NCBI GenBank assembly: GCA_016784735.1
Contig: JADHUC010000014.1
Location: 1 to 60,145, forward strand
Direction of reading: 5' to 3'
Origin: Pirellulaceae bacterium
Lineage (GTDB): Bacteria; Planctomycetota; Planctomycetia; Pirellulales; Pirellulaceae
Length of the DNA stretch: 60,145 bases
The notes beneath the pieces are model-generated. The model searched no databases. It was not told the DNA's origin and saw only the letters and a program-made list of their open reading frames with translations. Both the position numbers and the translations under genes were made by a program. Shown piece after piece: positions 1 through 8,104 of this stretch (positions within the stretch are counted from its first letter, which is position 1; each line of letters opens with the position of its first letter).

Positions 1-762
1 TGCTTCAAACTCGACCGGCAAGCCCGCGGCGATGAACCGTTCCCCCCGCAACTGCCCGCGGTAGCGAAGCTGGCCCGCGAGACCATGCTACCCATCATTG
101 ACGAGGTCAAACGCCTGGAAGCCGCGGATTCGCCACTGGCAACGCGACGCACCATTGAGAAGCGAGAGTATGCCGAGCGGCAACTGGCCGACTTGATCCC
201 GCTCGAGATCGACGCCCTGAAGAAACTGGGACGTGACGACGAGGCGAAACGGCTTGCCGCCGCATCCGCACAGCGGCTCCAAGCACACGGGCTCGAATCA
301 ACTGGCGAACCGCCAATAACCGCCATTGTACTCCGCAGAACGTGGCTTGGCGGATCGGAGACGATCAGCTACTACCGCAATGGCAGCGCGGAGAGGTCTT
401 GGAACGGACCGGCCCAACCTGGAGTCGTCTCCGGCAAGTCGAATGGCCAGTTGAGTGAGAAGGTTTTTGGCGAACTCGTGACCGAACTTCGGAAGCTGGA
501 CTATCTCTCCTTGAAGCACGAGTATCGCGGGAACACTCACGACGCCGACGGGCACGTCCTCACCGTGTCCAGTCAGACCGGGGAGAAGACCATCAAGGAC
601 AGCATGGCCGGTGCCCCCGAAGAACTTGAACAGTTCTTCAACTCACTCAGAGACAAGGCGGAAACGGTCGGGTGGAAACCGGCGGCCTCCGAGGAGGAGC
701 AAACACGCAAGGGTGGCCTATCTCGTGTCATGCGGCTATTGCGAACGGGCTCGGAAAGGTAG
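1..762 (+). CDS. Partial gene, C-terminal DUF6438-like domain
   Basis: The reading frame is open to the left window edge, so the true start lies outside; 253 residues are visible. The first part is charged and helical, rich in Lys, Glu and Arg. From about residue 105 there is a beta-rich stretch (AIVLRRTWLGG, then YYRNGSAERSW), followed by FGELVTELRKLDYLSL and a closing helix ending near VGW. That order resembles the small DUF6438 fold: a strand pair, a helix that tests a threshold, then a strand and a helix. This is a likeness by eye, not a proven match. The protein ends in a basic tail. No function is assigned. The next gene starts 70 bases downstream on the same strand. Confidence 0.6.
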   Translation, partial: CFKLDRQARGDEPFPPQLPAVAKLARETMLPIIDEVKRLEAADSPLATRRTIEKREYAERQLADLIPLEIDALKKLGRDDEAKRLAAASAQRLQAHGLESTGEPPITAIVLRRTWLGGSETISYYRNGSAERSWNGPAQPGVVSGKSNGQLSEKVFGELVTELRKLDYLSLKHEYRGNTHDADGHVLTVSSQTGEKTIKDSMAGAPEELEQFFNSLRDKAETVGWKPAASEEEQTRKGGLSRVMRLLRTGSER

Positions 763-832
763 TCGCCCCAATTCGGACAATCCATTGGACAGTAACAGGT
801 GCAGGTCGTCGGAAAGTAGGAGAAACCACAGA

Positions 833-3013
833 ATGGACGACGTAGTGAAATGCCTGCTCTGCACGGCTGCTGCTCTTTGCATTTGGGCAGCAACACCAGT
901 GGATGTGGCTGCCCAGAATGGTGCGATCGCGGCACCGGGGAGCACTGAACTCGACGACCGCATCGAGCGGTTCGAAGCAGCCGAAGACGGGAATACTAGA
1001 TGGCTGGCGCTTCAGCGCATCTCCGAACTGAATACGGCGAACGCGTATGCGTTTCTCCGCAAAGTTGTGGAAGACGGGGCGCGACCAGGAGACGCAAGAA
1101 TGCAGGCGATCGCTCTATTGCCGCATCTCGTTCCAGCGGAACGGGGTTGGGTGCGAGCGTGCTTCATCCGCCTGCTGGACGACGGCGAGCCACGGATCGT
1201 CCACGAGGTCGCGTGTCGCTTGGCCGCCGAAACGCCGACGGGCGAGTCACTGAATGCCCTGGCCAAGCATTGGGCCGTGGATCGTCCCCCCGGATGGGCC
1301 GGCATGGCGGCCCTTCGACTGATTCGGCACATGGACACGCCAGCCGTGCGTGAAGGATTTCAGCAGCGCATCGAATCGCCCCGGATGCAATACTACTTTC
1401 CCCACGGCGAGCCGCTTGTTGACTTGGGCGACTGGCAGCAGATTCCCCCCGAGTATCAAACCCGATTGTTAGGCTTCATCAAGCGGCGACCAGTGGACGG
1501 CCGCCGTCTGGTACATGCCGCGGCGATGTCCGCCGCTCGGGCGGGCAACTCTGACGCGATCGACTTTCTCTGTGATCGCCTCGTGAGCACATCCGGCATG
1601 ACGGGCTTCCTGCACGGCTATTACGAAGTACAGTTGTTCTGTGCTCTCCTGAAGAGGGATTCCAGTCTGAACCCGGCGAAGGAGGTCGCAAAACGCGCGT
1701 GTGAAGCGGCCGACGCTCCCGCCACGGAGCCCGTATGGGCCAATCAAGGGCGTCTCTTCGTCCTGTTCCCTCGTGGTCACCCCGCTGCCGACGGACAATA
1801 CCGCATCACAGTCGTCGACGCGAAGTCGTTCGAGGTAGTAAAGACAATCGCCCAGGGCGGAGAGCCGCTTAGGTTGGAACGGGCGCCACAGGGCCAAGGG
1901 TTGCCAAGGGGGCGGAATAGAGGGGGCGCAGAAGAGACATTCGCTTATCAAGCTCACTTGGAGAAGATCTGCAACGCTTTTCCCGCGGGCGAACACATTC
2001 CGCCGGAACGGTTTGCGAACCACCCCGACTTGCTCACACTGGCACGGCTCGTCGAACGCGACATCGAACCGCTGCTCGCCGAAGGCCGGTTTGGCGAAAG
2101 CTTGATCGTCATCAACCCCCAGAGCTGGGAGCAGTTCCGCAGTACGCAACAGGCACTTCTCCATGTGCCGGAAGATGCCCCGGCAGTTTCCCATGAGCCG
2201 ATTCGGGCGGACTACGAGAAGTACCTGGCCGACTGGAAACAACAGGATGATCGCCGACGCGCCTTGGAGCACGGACGCAGAATCATATGGATGGTTGTCA
2301 AGGAGGTCGCTTCGAACGATCGCCGCGTGTTAGTCGAGTTGCTCAGTCACAAGGACGTTTCCATAAGATGGGCGACGACACGCTTCCTCCTGCCTAATCC
2401 GTCTATGAAGAACGCGAAGGTTGTGGTCGCTCTGCGGTCTCTTGCGTGCGAAAAGCCTCCAGCCGTGCCAAACGGCTCTGCGATGTCGCTGGAGCAAATG
2501 CGGCGACACGAACTCCCGGGCCTGGCGGCCCGCGTGTTGGCGAATTGGCAGGTAGTCGAGGACGCGAAGGCATGTCCGGATTCAGCCTCGACCGATGATA
2601 CACCGACCCTCGACCGACAGTCCGCTATCCGTAATCTGGTCGACGAGCGGTTCACATCCATCTCCCGTACGATCAAGGCCGGCAATGACAACACGGTCTC
2701 GCTGAAGGTCAGTTCCGTGCAAATCGACAAGGACGATTCCGTACAAGTCGCCTATCAGTTCAACGGGAGACCGGCCGCGTTGGTCCTCCGGCCGGCTGCA
2801 AGCACCGTCTACAAAGGGACCGTACTCATGCCGGTTCTCATTGATGAGAGGAGAAATCCGAAGGTCCCGTATGAAGTAGATGACGGACAACATACCCTCC
2901 GCGTCTCTGCGGGACCTTCAACTGTGTCGGCTTTTTGCCATCTGGTGACATTCGGCACCGGGTCAGGGCTACCTTTTGCTGCCTATTCTGCTGTCCTCCC
3001 TGCCTGCAGGTGA
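833..3013 (+). CDS. Secreted HEAT-like repeat protein
   Basis: The 726-residue protein starts at an ATG preceded by AGGAG. The frame is open further upstream, but the start at 833 is the one followed by a signal peptide (hydrophobic CLLCTAAALCIWAA, cleavage near DVAAQ). The first 300 residues contain repeated paired helices such as TRWLALQRISELNTANAYAFLRKV and RMQAIALLPHLV, which look like HEAT or armadillo units. A second helical block near residues 490-600 again resembles HEAT (VLVELLSHKDVSIRWATTRFLL). The last 100 residues look beta-rich. In planctomycetes such proteins are usually periplasmic scaffolds, but no catalytic motif is visible and I do not assign a function. Confidence 0.75.
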   Translation: MDDVVKCLLCTAAALCIWAATPVDVAAQNGAIAAPGSTELDDRIERFEAAEDGNTRWLALQRISELNTANAYAFLRKVVEDGARPGDARMQAIALLPHLVPAERGWVRACFIRLLDDGEPRIVHEVACRLAAETPTGESLNALAKHWAVDRPPGWAGMAALRLIRHMDTPAVREGFQQRIESPRMQYYFPHGEPLVDLGDWQQIPPEYQTRLLGFIKRRPVDGRRLVHAAAMSAARAGNSDAIDFLCDRLVSTSGMTGFLHGYYEVQLFCALLKRDSSLNPAKEVAKRACEAADAPATEPVWANQGRLFVLFPRGHPAADGQYRITVVDAKSFEVVKTIAQGGEPLRLERAPQGQGLPRGRNRGGAEETFAYQAHLEKICNAFPAGEHIPPERFANHPDLLTLARLVERDIEPLLAEGRFGESLIVINPQSWEQFRSTQQALLHVPEDAPAVSHEPIRADYEKYLADWKQQDDRRRALEHGRRIIWMVVKEVASNDRRVLVELLSHKDVSIRWATTRFLLPNPSMKNAKVVVALRSLACEKPPAVPNGSAMSLEQMRRHELPGLAARVLANWQVVEDAKACPDSASTDDTPTLDRQSAIRNLVDERFTSISRTIKAGNDNTVSLKVSSVQIDKDDSVQVAYQFNGRPAALVLRPAASTVYKGTVLMPVLIDERRNPKVPYEVDDGQHTLRVSAGPSTVSAFCHLVTFGTGSGLPFAAYSAVLPACR

Positions 3014-3638
3014 ATAAAGGTCTCCCACTTCTGACGAACGCGTGATCCATATTCGACAGTTGAGTTTCTGAACCTCTTGCAGACCAGGAGCGATGTCAAA
3101 TATCATCCAATGGGCTAGATCATTTCGGAATGGCAGTTGTGCCGCATGCCTTCCTTAATGAGGATCGGTAATTCCGCCTATAGGATGGTAGTTGCTCTCG
3201 GTGTGTCGGTGTTTGGACAAGTCGCTAACTTGCTTGGGTCTGACAGACCTCGGGCAGTTACGGCCCAGCCCGAACGCGCTTGGGTGGCGCACACCTGAGC
3301 AAGTTAGCAACTTGCATTTGGAGACAGTGGTCTGACACGCCGACGCATCCTCAGCCAGAATCGCATACCCGTCAGAACAGCCACGTTTTTGGTTCCGAGC
3401 AAAGAACCAGATTTGATGGAATAGACGTTCGACCAGGGCGTCCGGAGTTCCACCTGTTAGCTCGGAGGCGTTCGTCGATCGCAGTTTCCGGTGTCGAAGC
3501 CGCGCACCGAAGTCGGTTTGTCCCTTTTTGTTCGGCGAATCAGGCGTGACTGCGTGCCCGTAGCTGCGAGTGGCTCGGCGCTTCTTGGACTTGATTGTGG
3601 ACACGCGGAGGGTAGCACGATAGCCTGGATGATCCTGA
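3014..3638. other. Long non-coding stretch between genes
   Basis: No convincing gene is visible here. The stretch contains an imperfect inverted repeat (listed separately) and leads into an orphaned cytochrome fragment. It may be the decayed remains of the missing upstream part of that cytochrome gene, but I could not recognise any of the expected domains in any frame. Confidence 0.5.
3218..3314. repeat. Imperfect inverted repeat
   Basis: The arms are at 3218-3234 and 3298-3314. They pair as CAAGTYGCTAACTTGCT and its complement with one mismatch in 17, and the loop is about 63 bases. There is no transposase nearby. It looks like a small non-autonomous palindromic element. Confidence 0.6.
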
Positions 3639-4106
3639 GTGCGATGTTTCAACAGTTTCAGATTTCGCCGAGAGACCGTAGTCGAGCTGACCAGAGCTCG
3701 GGCGCGCGGACGGACGCTTTTCTTCCGCACGTCGACATGTTCGACCTGCCATGCCGTGGGCAAGGAGGGCGGCACGATCGGTCCCGACTTGACAACTATC
3801 GGTGCCATACGCCCCGGGCGTGATCTCATCGAGTCGCTCGTCCTGCCTAACGCCACCATTGCCCAACAGTTCGAAACCTACGCTATAATTACCGACGAAG
3901 GTAAGGCGCACCAGGGAACGCTCGCCCGCCGCTCGACGGAAACGATCGTGTTGTGCGACGCCAGTGGAGCCGAATTGCGGGTACGCACGGATGCGATCGA
4001 GCAAATGGCAGTCAGTCAACGATCGCTGATGCCCGATGGCCTGCTCGCCGTGCTGGACCGCGCGGAGATCCGCGATCTTCTGGCTTATCTGCAAAGCCTG
4101 AGATAG
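3639..4106 (+). pseudogene. Fragment of planctomycete heme-binding (TIGR02603-type) protein
   Basis: The frame encodes a c-type heme domain with CSTCH, followed by a GPDLTTIGA segment, LIESLVLPNATIAQQFETY and a small strand-rich tail that ends in LLAYLQSL. This order matches the C-terminal heme domain of the large planctomycete and verrucomicrobial membrane-bound dehydrogenase-like proteins (TIGR02603). In those proteins it follows a beta-propeller and HEAT repeats totalling several hundred residues. Here that part is absent, there is no signal peptide (the first residues are MRCFNSFRFRRET), and the upstream 600 bases do not encode it. A c-type cytochrome without export would not receive heme, so I read this as the stranded 3' end of a deleted gene. 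It stands 80 bases before the Gfo/Idh gene. Confidence 0.7.
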
Positions 4107-4186
4107 GCGAGTCAGTGACAGAAACAACCGTTCAAAGCCGTATTCCGCGATCTTGACCGATTCGCCTGAATGAGGAGGGTTCAGCC

Positions 4187-5512
4187 ATGTCCAGTAAGTT
4201 CACCCGTCGCCAGATGTTGCGCAACACCACCATGGCGGGAGCCGGGCTCTGGTTCGCCGGCAGCCGCGTTCAAGCCGGCGGCGTCTCGCCCAACGAGAAG
4301 CTGAACGTTGCCTTCGTGGGCTGCGGCGGTCGGGGCGAGGCAAACATCGAGCCGATCGCCGCCACCGAAAACGTCGTGGCCTTGTGCGATGTGGACGATC
4401 GCCGGGCGTCGGCGATGTTCACACGCTTTCCCAAGGCCAGGAAATTCCACGACTATCGCAAGATGCTCGACCAGATTGGCAACCAGATCGATGCCGTCGT
4501 GATCAGCACGCCCGATCACATGCACGCTCCGGCTTCGATCCGGGCGATGCGGATGGGCAAGCACGTCTACTGCGAGAAGCCGTTGTGCTGGTGCATCGGG
4601 GAAGCCCGACTGATGGCCGAGACGGCGAGAAAACACAAAGTCGCTACGCAGATGGGAACGCAAGGCATGGCCGAATCCGGTTCGCGGGCGGGAATCGAAG
4701 TGATTCGTTCCGGCGCGATCGGCGCGGTCCGCGAGATGCACGTTTGGACCGATCGTGCCGAAGGCTGGTGGCCTCAGGGCGTCGATCGGCCTCAAGGGAC
4801 GTCGCCAGTTCCCAAAGGACTACGTTGGGACCTCTGGCTGGGCGTGGCGCCCCAACGGCCTTATCACCCAGCCTATGTCCCGTTCAAATGGCGCGGGTGG
4901 CTCGATTTCGGCACCGGGGCAATCGGCGATATGGGCATTCACAACGCGGCGATGGCGTGGGTAGGATTGAAGCTGGGGCTGCCGACGTCTGTCGATGTGG
5001 CGGCGTCGTCCGGCACGAACAGCGAGACGCTTCCGGCGTGGTCGATTCTGCGTTTCCAGTTCCCCGCCCGCGGCGACTTGCCGCCGGTAACGCTTCACTG
5101 GTACGACGGCGGCAAGAAGCCATCAAGCGACTTGATCGGTGGCCGCGAAGTGGCCCGCAACGGCGCAATCATGGTGGGCGATAAGGGGACCATGTATTCG
5201 ATCGAATGGACGGGCGCCGACTGGCATCTTCTGCCCGAGGACGAGTTTCACGACTACGAACCGCCCGAGCCTACCGTTGCCCGCTCTCCCGGCCATCACC
5301 AGGAGTGGATCGCGGCTTGCAAGGGTGGACCGCAGGCGTTCTGTAACTTTGTCGACTTTGCTGCACCGTTAACCGAAGTAATGCTCCTGGGCAATCTTGC
5401 CTTGCGAATCGGCAAAAAGGTCGTGTGGGATGCGCAGTCGATGCGCGCGGCCGACTGCCCGGAGGCCGACCGGTTCATCAGCCGCGAATACCGTGGAAGT
5501 TGGGGAACTTGA
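4187..5512 (+). CDS. Tat-exported Gfo/Idh/MocA family oxidoreductase
   Basis: This 441-residue protein is an NAD(P)-dependent dehydrogenase of the glucose-fructose oxidoreductase family. Such enzymes usually act on sugars or inositols. Residues 7-8 begin a twin-arginine signal (RRQMLRNT), followed by a hydrophobic core ending near VQAGG. The Rossmann nucleotide loop is GCGGRG at 45-50, an acidic ribose-binding turn follows (CDVDDRR near 67), and the family EKP motif is at 130-132. The rest is the alpha/beta substrate domain. GAGGAG lies just upstream of the ATG. The nitrilase-family gene follows 17 bases later, so the two probably share a transcript. Export through Tat implies that the cofactor is bound before export. 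The substrate cannot be told from sequence. Confidence 0.92.
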   Translation: MSSKFTRRQMLRNTTMAGAGLWFAGSRVQAGGVSPNEKLNVAFVGCGGRGEANIEPIAATENVVALCDVDDRRASAMFTRFPKARKFHDYRKMLDQIGNQIDAVVISTPDHMHAPASIRAMRMGKHVYCEKPLCWCIGEARLMAETARKHKVATQMGTQGMAESGSRAGIEVIRSGAIGAVREMHVWTDRAEGWWPQGVDRPQGTSPVPKGLRWDLWLGVAPQRPYHPAYVPFKWRGWLDFGTGAIGDMGIHNAAMAWVGLKLGLPTSVDVAASSGTNSETLPAWSILRFQFPARGDLPPVTLHWYDGGKKPSSDLIGGREVARNGAIMVGDKGTMYSIEWTGADWHLLPEDEFHDYEPPEPTVARSPGHHQEWIAACKGGPQAFCNFVDFAAPLTEVMLLGNLALRIGKKVVWDAQSMRAADCPEADRFISREYRGSWGT

Positions 5513-5529
5513 CGAGAGGATCATCGGAC

Positions 5530-6744
5530 ATGATTAACACAACAACACGCCAGTTTGCCCTTTGCGCTGCAACGATTCTCGGCCTCATCGTACTGTTCCA
5601 GGCGGTAGCCATTCGCGCGGAGGACAAGCCCGCGCCACCAACAGTCCGCGTCGCGGCCGTGCAGGCGAAACGCCGCTTGGTCGACTGGCGCATCAAAGAC
5701 CCAGCACAGGTTATGGCGGCTGTAGACAAGAATCTTGCCGCCTTGGAAGAGATCGTCCATAAGGCGGGCGAGCAGAAATGCGACGTGCTGGCGTTCCCGG
5801 AAGATACGCTGGGGTTGCTCAATTGGTACGGTGTGAACGAGCCGGCCGCGAAGGAAGTCGTGCCCGAAGCCGTGTCGCGGATGCTCGACCGCCTGGGACG
5901 GGCGGCCGCTTCGCATCAAATGTATCTCGTCGTGTGCAGTGACTTCATCGAGTCGGATGGAGCGACTTACAACACGGCATTCTTCCTGGGCCGCGACGGC
6001 AAGGAAATCGGGCGTTACCACAAAACGTGCCCAACGTGGTCCGAGTGCAGTGCCAGGAAGCGTGGCCAGTCGTTGCCCGTGTTTCCGACACCCGACCTCG
6101 GCACCGTGGGTATGTTGATCTGTTACGATTTAGTGTTTCCGGAAACGGCGCGCTGCCTGGCGCTGGCGGGAGCCGACATTGTCTTCTTCCCAACTATGGG
6201 CGGAGCGGCCGTGGGCGACGACGACATCGGGCTTCAGGCCCTGCGCGTCCGCGCAGCGGAGAATCACGTATACCTTATCGTCGCCTTCCGGGGCAACGGC
6301 TCGATGGTCATTTCGCCGCGAGGCAAGATCATCGCTCGGGCCGAGGGACCGGACGGCCTGGCCATTGCCGACATCGACCCGCTGGGCGGTCGCGAAGGCG
6401 GCGACGCCATGAATCACCAGCGCGACATGCGGGCACGACTCTTTCGCGAGCGCAATCCCGCTGCCTTCGGAATTCTGACCGACCCGAACCCGCCAGCGCT
6501 CGAAAAGGTCCCCATCGACATCACCTCCAAAGAAGCGGGACGAATTGCGGCCCGAGTGCTGACCATCGGCGAAGAGGAATTCGAACAAGCCGAGTCGTTG
6601 GCCCGCGCGGGCAGGACAAGCGATGCCATCGCAGCCTTCGATCGCTTGCGGACCGAGTACCGGGGCAGTTGGATCGAGCGGGTCGCAACCGAGCGGCTGC
6701 GGACGCTACGTCATTCGAAGGACAAAGAAACGCGTCGACAATGA
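5530..6744 (+). CDS. Secreted carbon-nitrogen hydrolase (nitrilase superfamily)
   Basis: The 404-residue protein has a signal peptide (LCAATILGLIVLFQAVAIRA) and then a full nitrilase-fold domain. The catalytic triad is visible: Glu91 in FPEDT, Lys165 in YHKTCP and Cys198 in ICYD. The family hydrolyses carbon-nitrogen bonds in amides or nitriles. A C-terminal extension of roughly 80 residues after the hydrolase ends in helices resembling a TPR unit (EEEFEQAESLARAG). The start chosen is the ATG after GAGAGGA; the longer open frame upstream overlaps the Gfo/Idh gene. It is probably co-transcribed with that gene and is convergent with the DUF1552 gene, only 4 bases from its end. The substrate is unknown. 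Confidence 0.88.
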   Translation: MINTTTRQFALCAATILGLIVLFQAVAIRAEDKPAPPTVRVAAVQAKRRLVDWRIKDPAQVMAAVDKNLAALEEIVHKAGEQKCDVLAFPEDTLGLLNWYGVNEPAAKEVVPEAVSRMLDRLGRAAASHQMYLVVCSDFIESDGATYNTAFFLGRDGKEIGRYHKTCPTWSECSARKRGQSLPVFPTPDLGTVGMLICYDLVFPETARCLALAGADIVFFPTMGGAAVGDDDIGLQALRVRAAENHVYLIVAFRGNGSMVISPRGKIIARAEGPDGLAIADIDPLGGREGGDAMNHQRDMRARLFRERNPAAFGILTDPNPPALEKVPIDITSKEAGRIAARVLTIGEEEFEQAESLARAGRTSDAIAAFDRLRTEYRGSWIERVATERLRTLRHSKDKETRRQ

Positions 6745-6748
6745 TGTA

Positions 6749-8065
6749 TCACGTGAGGATCAGTGGGCCGTCGCCGCAGAAATCCGGGTTGCCGAACTTG
6801 GTGATTTCGTGGCCGAAGCCGTGGGCCAGCGACAACAGTAGGCGGTTGTGGGGAGTGTTCTTGTATCTGAGGGACCGCCCCATGTTGAAATCCAGCCCGC
6901 CACCGACGAGGACGAAGGGAATGTCGTTCAGGGTATGCGAGTTGCCTTTGCCCAATTCGTTCGTCCAGACGATCAACGTGTTGTCGAGCAAGCTGCCGGG
7001 GCCGCCGGGCTCGGGCGTGTCGGCGAGTCGTTTGGCCAGGTAGGCGAGTTGCTCGCAGAACCATGTGTTGATTTTGGTCAGGTTCTCTTGGGCCTGTTCA
7101 TTCGAGTCGGGTTCGTGCGAGAGAGCGTGGTGCCCGTCTTCGATTCCAAGCCAACGCATTTTGGCCCCACCTACAGCGTTCGTGTATTGCAGAGTGGCGA
7201 TACGCGTGAAGTCGTTGACGAAGCTGTTGACCAAAAGTTCGATCTGCATCTTGCTGATCTTCGGCATGTTGTCGTTTTCTTGTCGGATGTCCGGATCCAA
7301 ATCCGGAACCGCGTGTACTGCCTTGGCCTCCTTTGCCGCCCTGAGTTCCTGTTCCATCTCGCGGACAAATGTGGTCTGCTCGTCCAGTAGTCGGCGGTCT
7401 TCGACGCTGACCGACGCACTCACCTTATTCAGATCGTCCTGTAAGTCATCCAGGACGCTCATCAGCAACTCTCGGTCTTTCGCCCGGCCATATAACTTGG
7501 AGAACATCTGGTAGGGATCGGCGATGGGAGCGAGCGGCTTGTTGGGGCCTGCGTAGGCCATGCGGGTCCAGGTGTCGGCTCGGTTCGGTACCATGACGCC
7601 AAACTCGAGCGATCCGAAGCGAGTCCGAGTCTTGGGATTCTTCTGCAGGAAGTTGCTGATTTCCTGGTCGATCGAGATCCCGCTGGACCAACCGGCCGGC
7701 GTGTGGGAGCCGCCTTGAATATTGCCCGGGAACAACTCGACGCCCGTCAGCAGGCACCCGATGCCTCGCATGTGGTTGTCGCCGTCGCCGCGGACGCGAT
7801 CCGCAACGCCATGAAGAATGAGCGTGCGGTCTTTGACGGGTGCGAGCGGCTGGAGACTTGGTTTCAGGGAAAACTCCTTGCCTTCTTCGTCCGGCCAGAA
7901 GCTCTTGGGTACCACGCCGTTGGGACTGAACATGATGACGAGCCGTTGCTTTCGTCCCGTCTGGCTCGCGAACCCGAGACTGGTCAGACTTCCCAGCAGC
8001 GGTGCAACAGCCGCACTGAGGCCCAGGTCGCGAAGAAAACCTCGGCGGTCGGTGGCAAATGGCAT
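6749..8065 (-). CDS. DUF1552 domain protein, Tat signal
   Basis: This 438-residue protein has the twin-arginine start [10 protein letters not shown] at residues 6-15 and then the full DUF1552 domain. Recognisable pieces are [25 protein letters not shown] and GSLEFGV segments, and the closing [31 protein letters not shown]1552 has the look of the alkaline-phosphatase/sulfatase-like fold, but its reaction is not established. It is nearly always found next to a cytochrome-containing DUF1592/1588/1585 protein, as here: that gene ends 39 bases upstream on the same strand, so the pair forms an operon. A GGAG ribosome site precedes the ATG. Confidence 0.93.
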   Translation of the reverse strand: MPFATDRRGFLRDLGLSAAVAPLLGSLTSLGFASQTGRKQRLVIMFSPNGVVPKSFWPDEEGKEFSLKPSLQPLAPVKDRTLILHGVADRVRGDGDNHMRGIGCLLTGVELFPGNIQGGSHTPAGWSSGISIDQEISNFLQKNPKTRTRFGSLEFGVMVPNRADTWTRMAYAGPNKPLAPIADPYQMFSKLYGRAKDRELLMSVLDDLQDDLNKVSASVSVEDRRLLDEQTTFVREMEQELRAAKEAKAVHAVPDLDPDIRQENDNMPKISKMQIELLVNSFVNDFTRIATLQYTNAVGGAKMRWLGIEDGHHALSHEPDSNEQAQENLTKINTWFCEQLAYLAKRLADTPEPGGPGSLLDNTLIVWTNELGKGNSHTLNDIPFVLVGGGLDFNMGRSLRYKNTPHNRLLLSLAHGFGHEITKFGNPDFCGDGPLILT

Positions 8066-8104
8066 GGGGTGTCTCCAAATCGGAAGGAGTGAAAATCGTC
8101 CAGA

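Noticed and set aside
3155..3859. A 234-codon minus-strand frame across the gene-free stretch and heme fragment
   Set aside because: I considered a transposase remnant because of LVERLFHQIWFFARN, but no catalytic pattern is present and it overlaps the better-supported cytochrome fragment.
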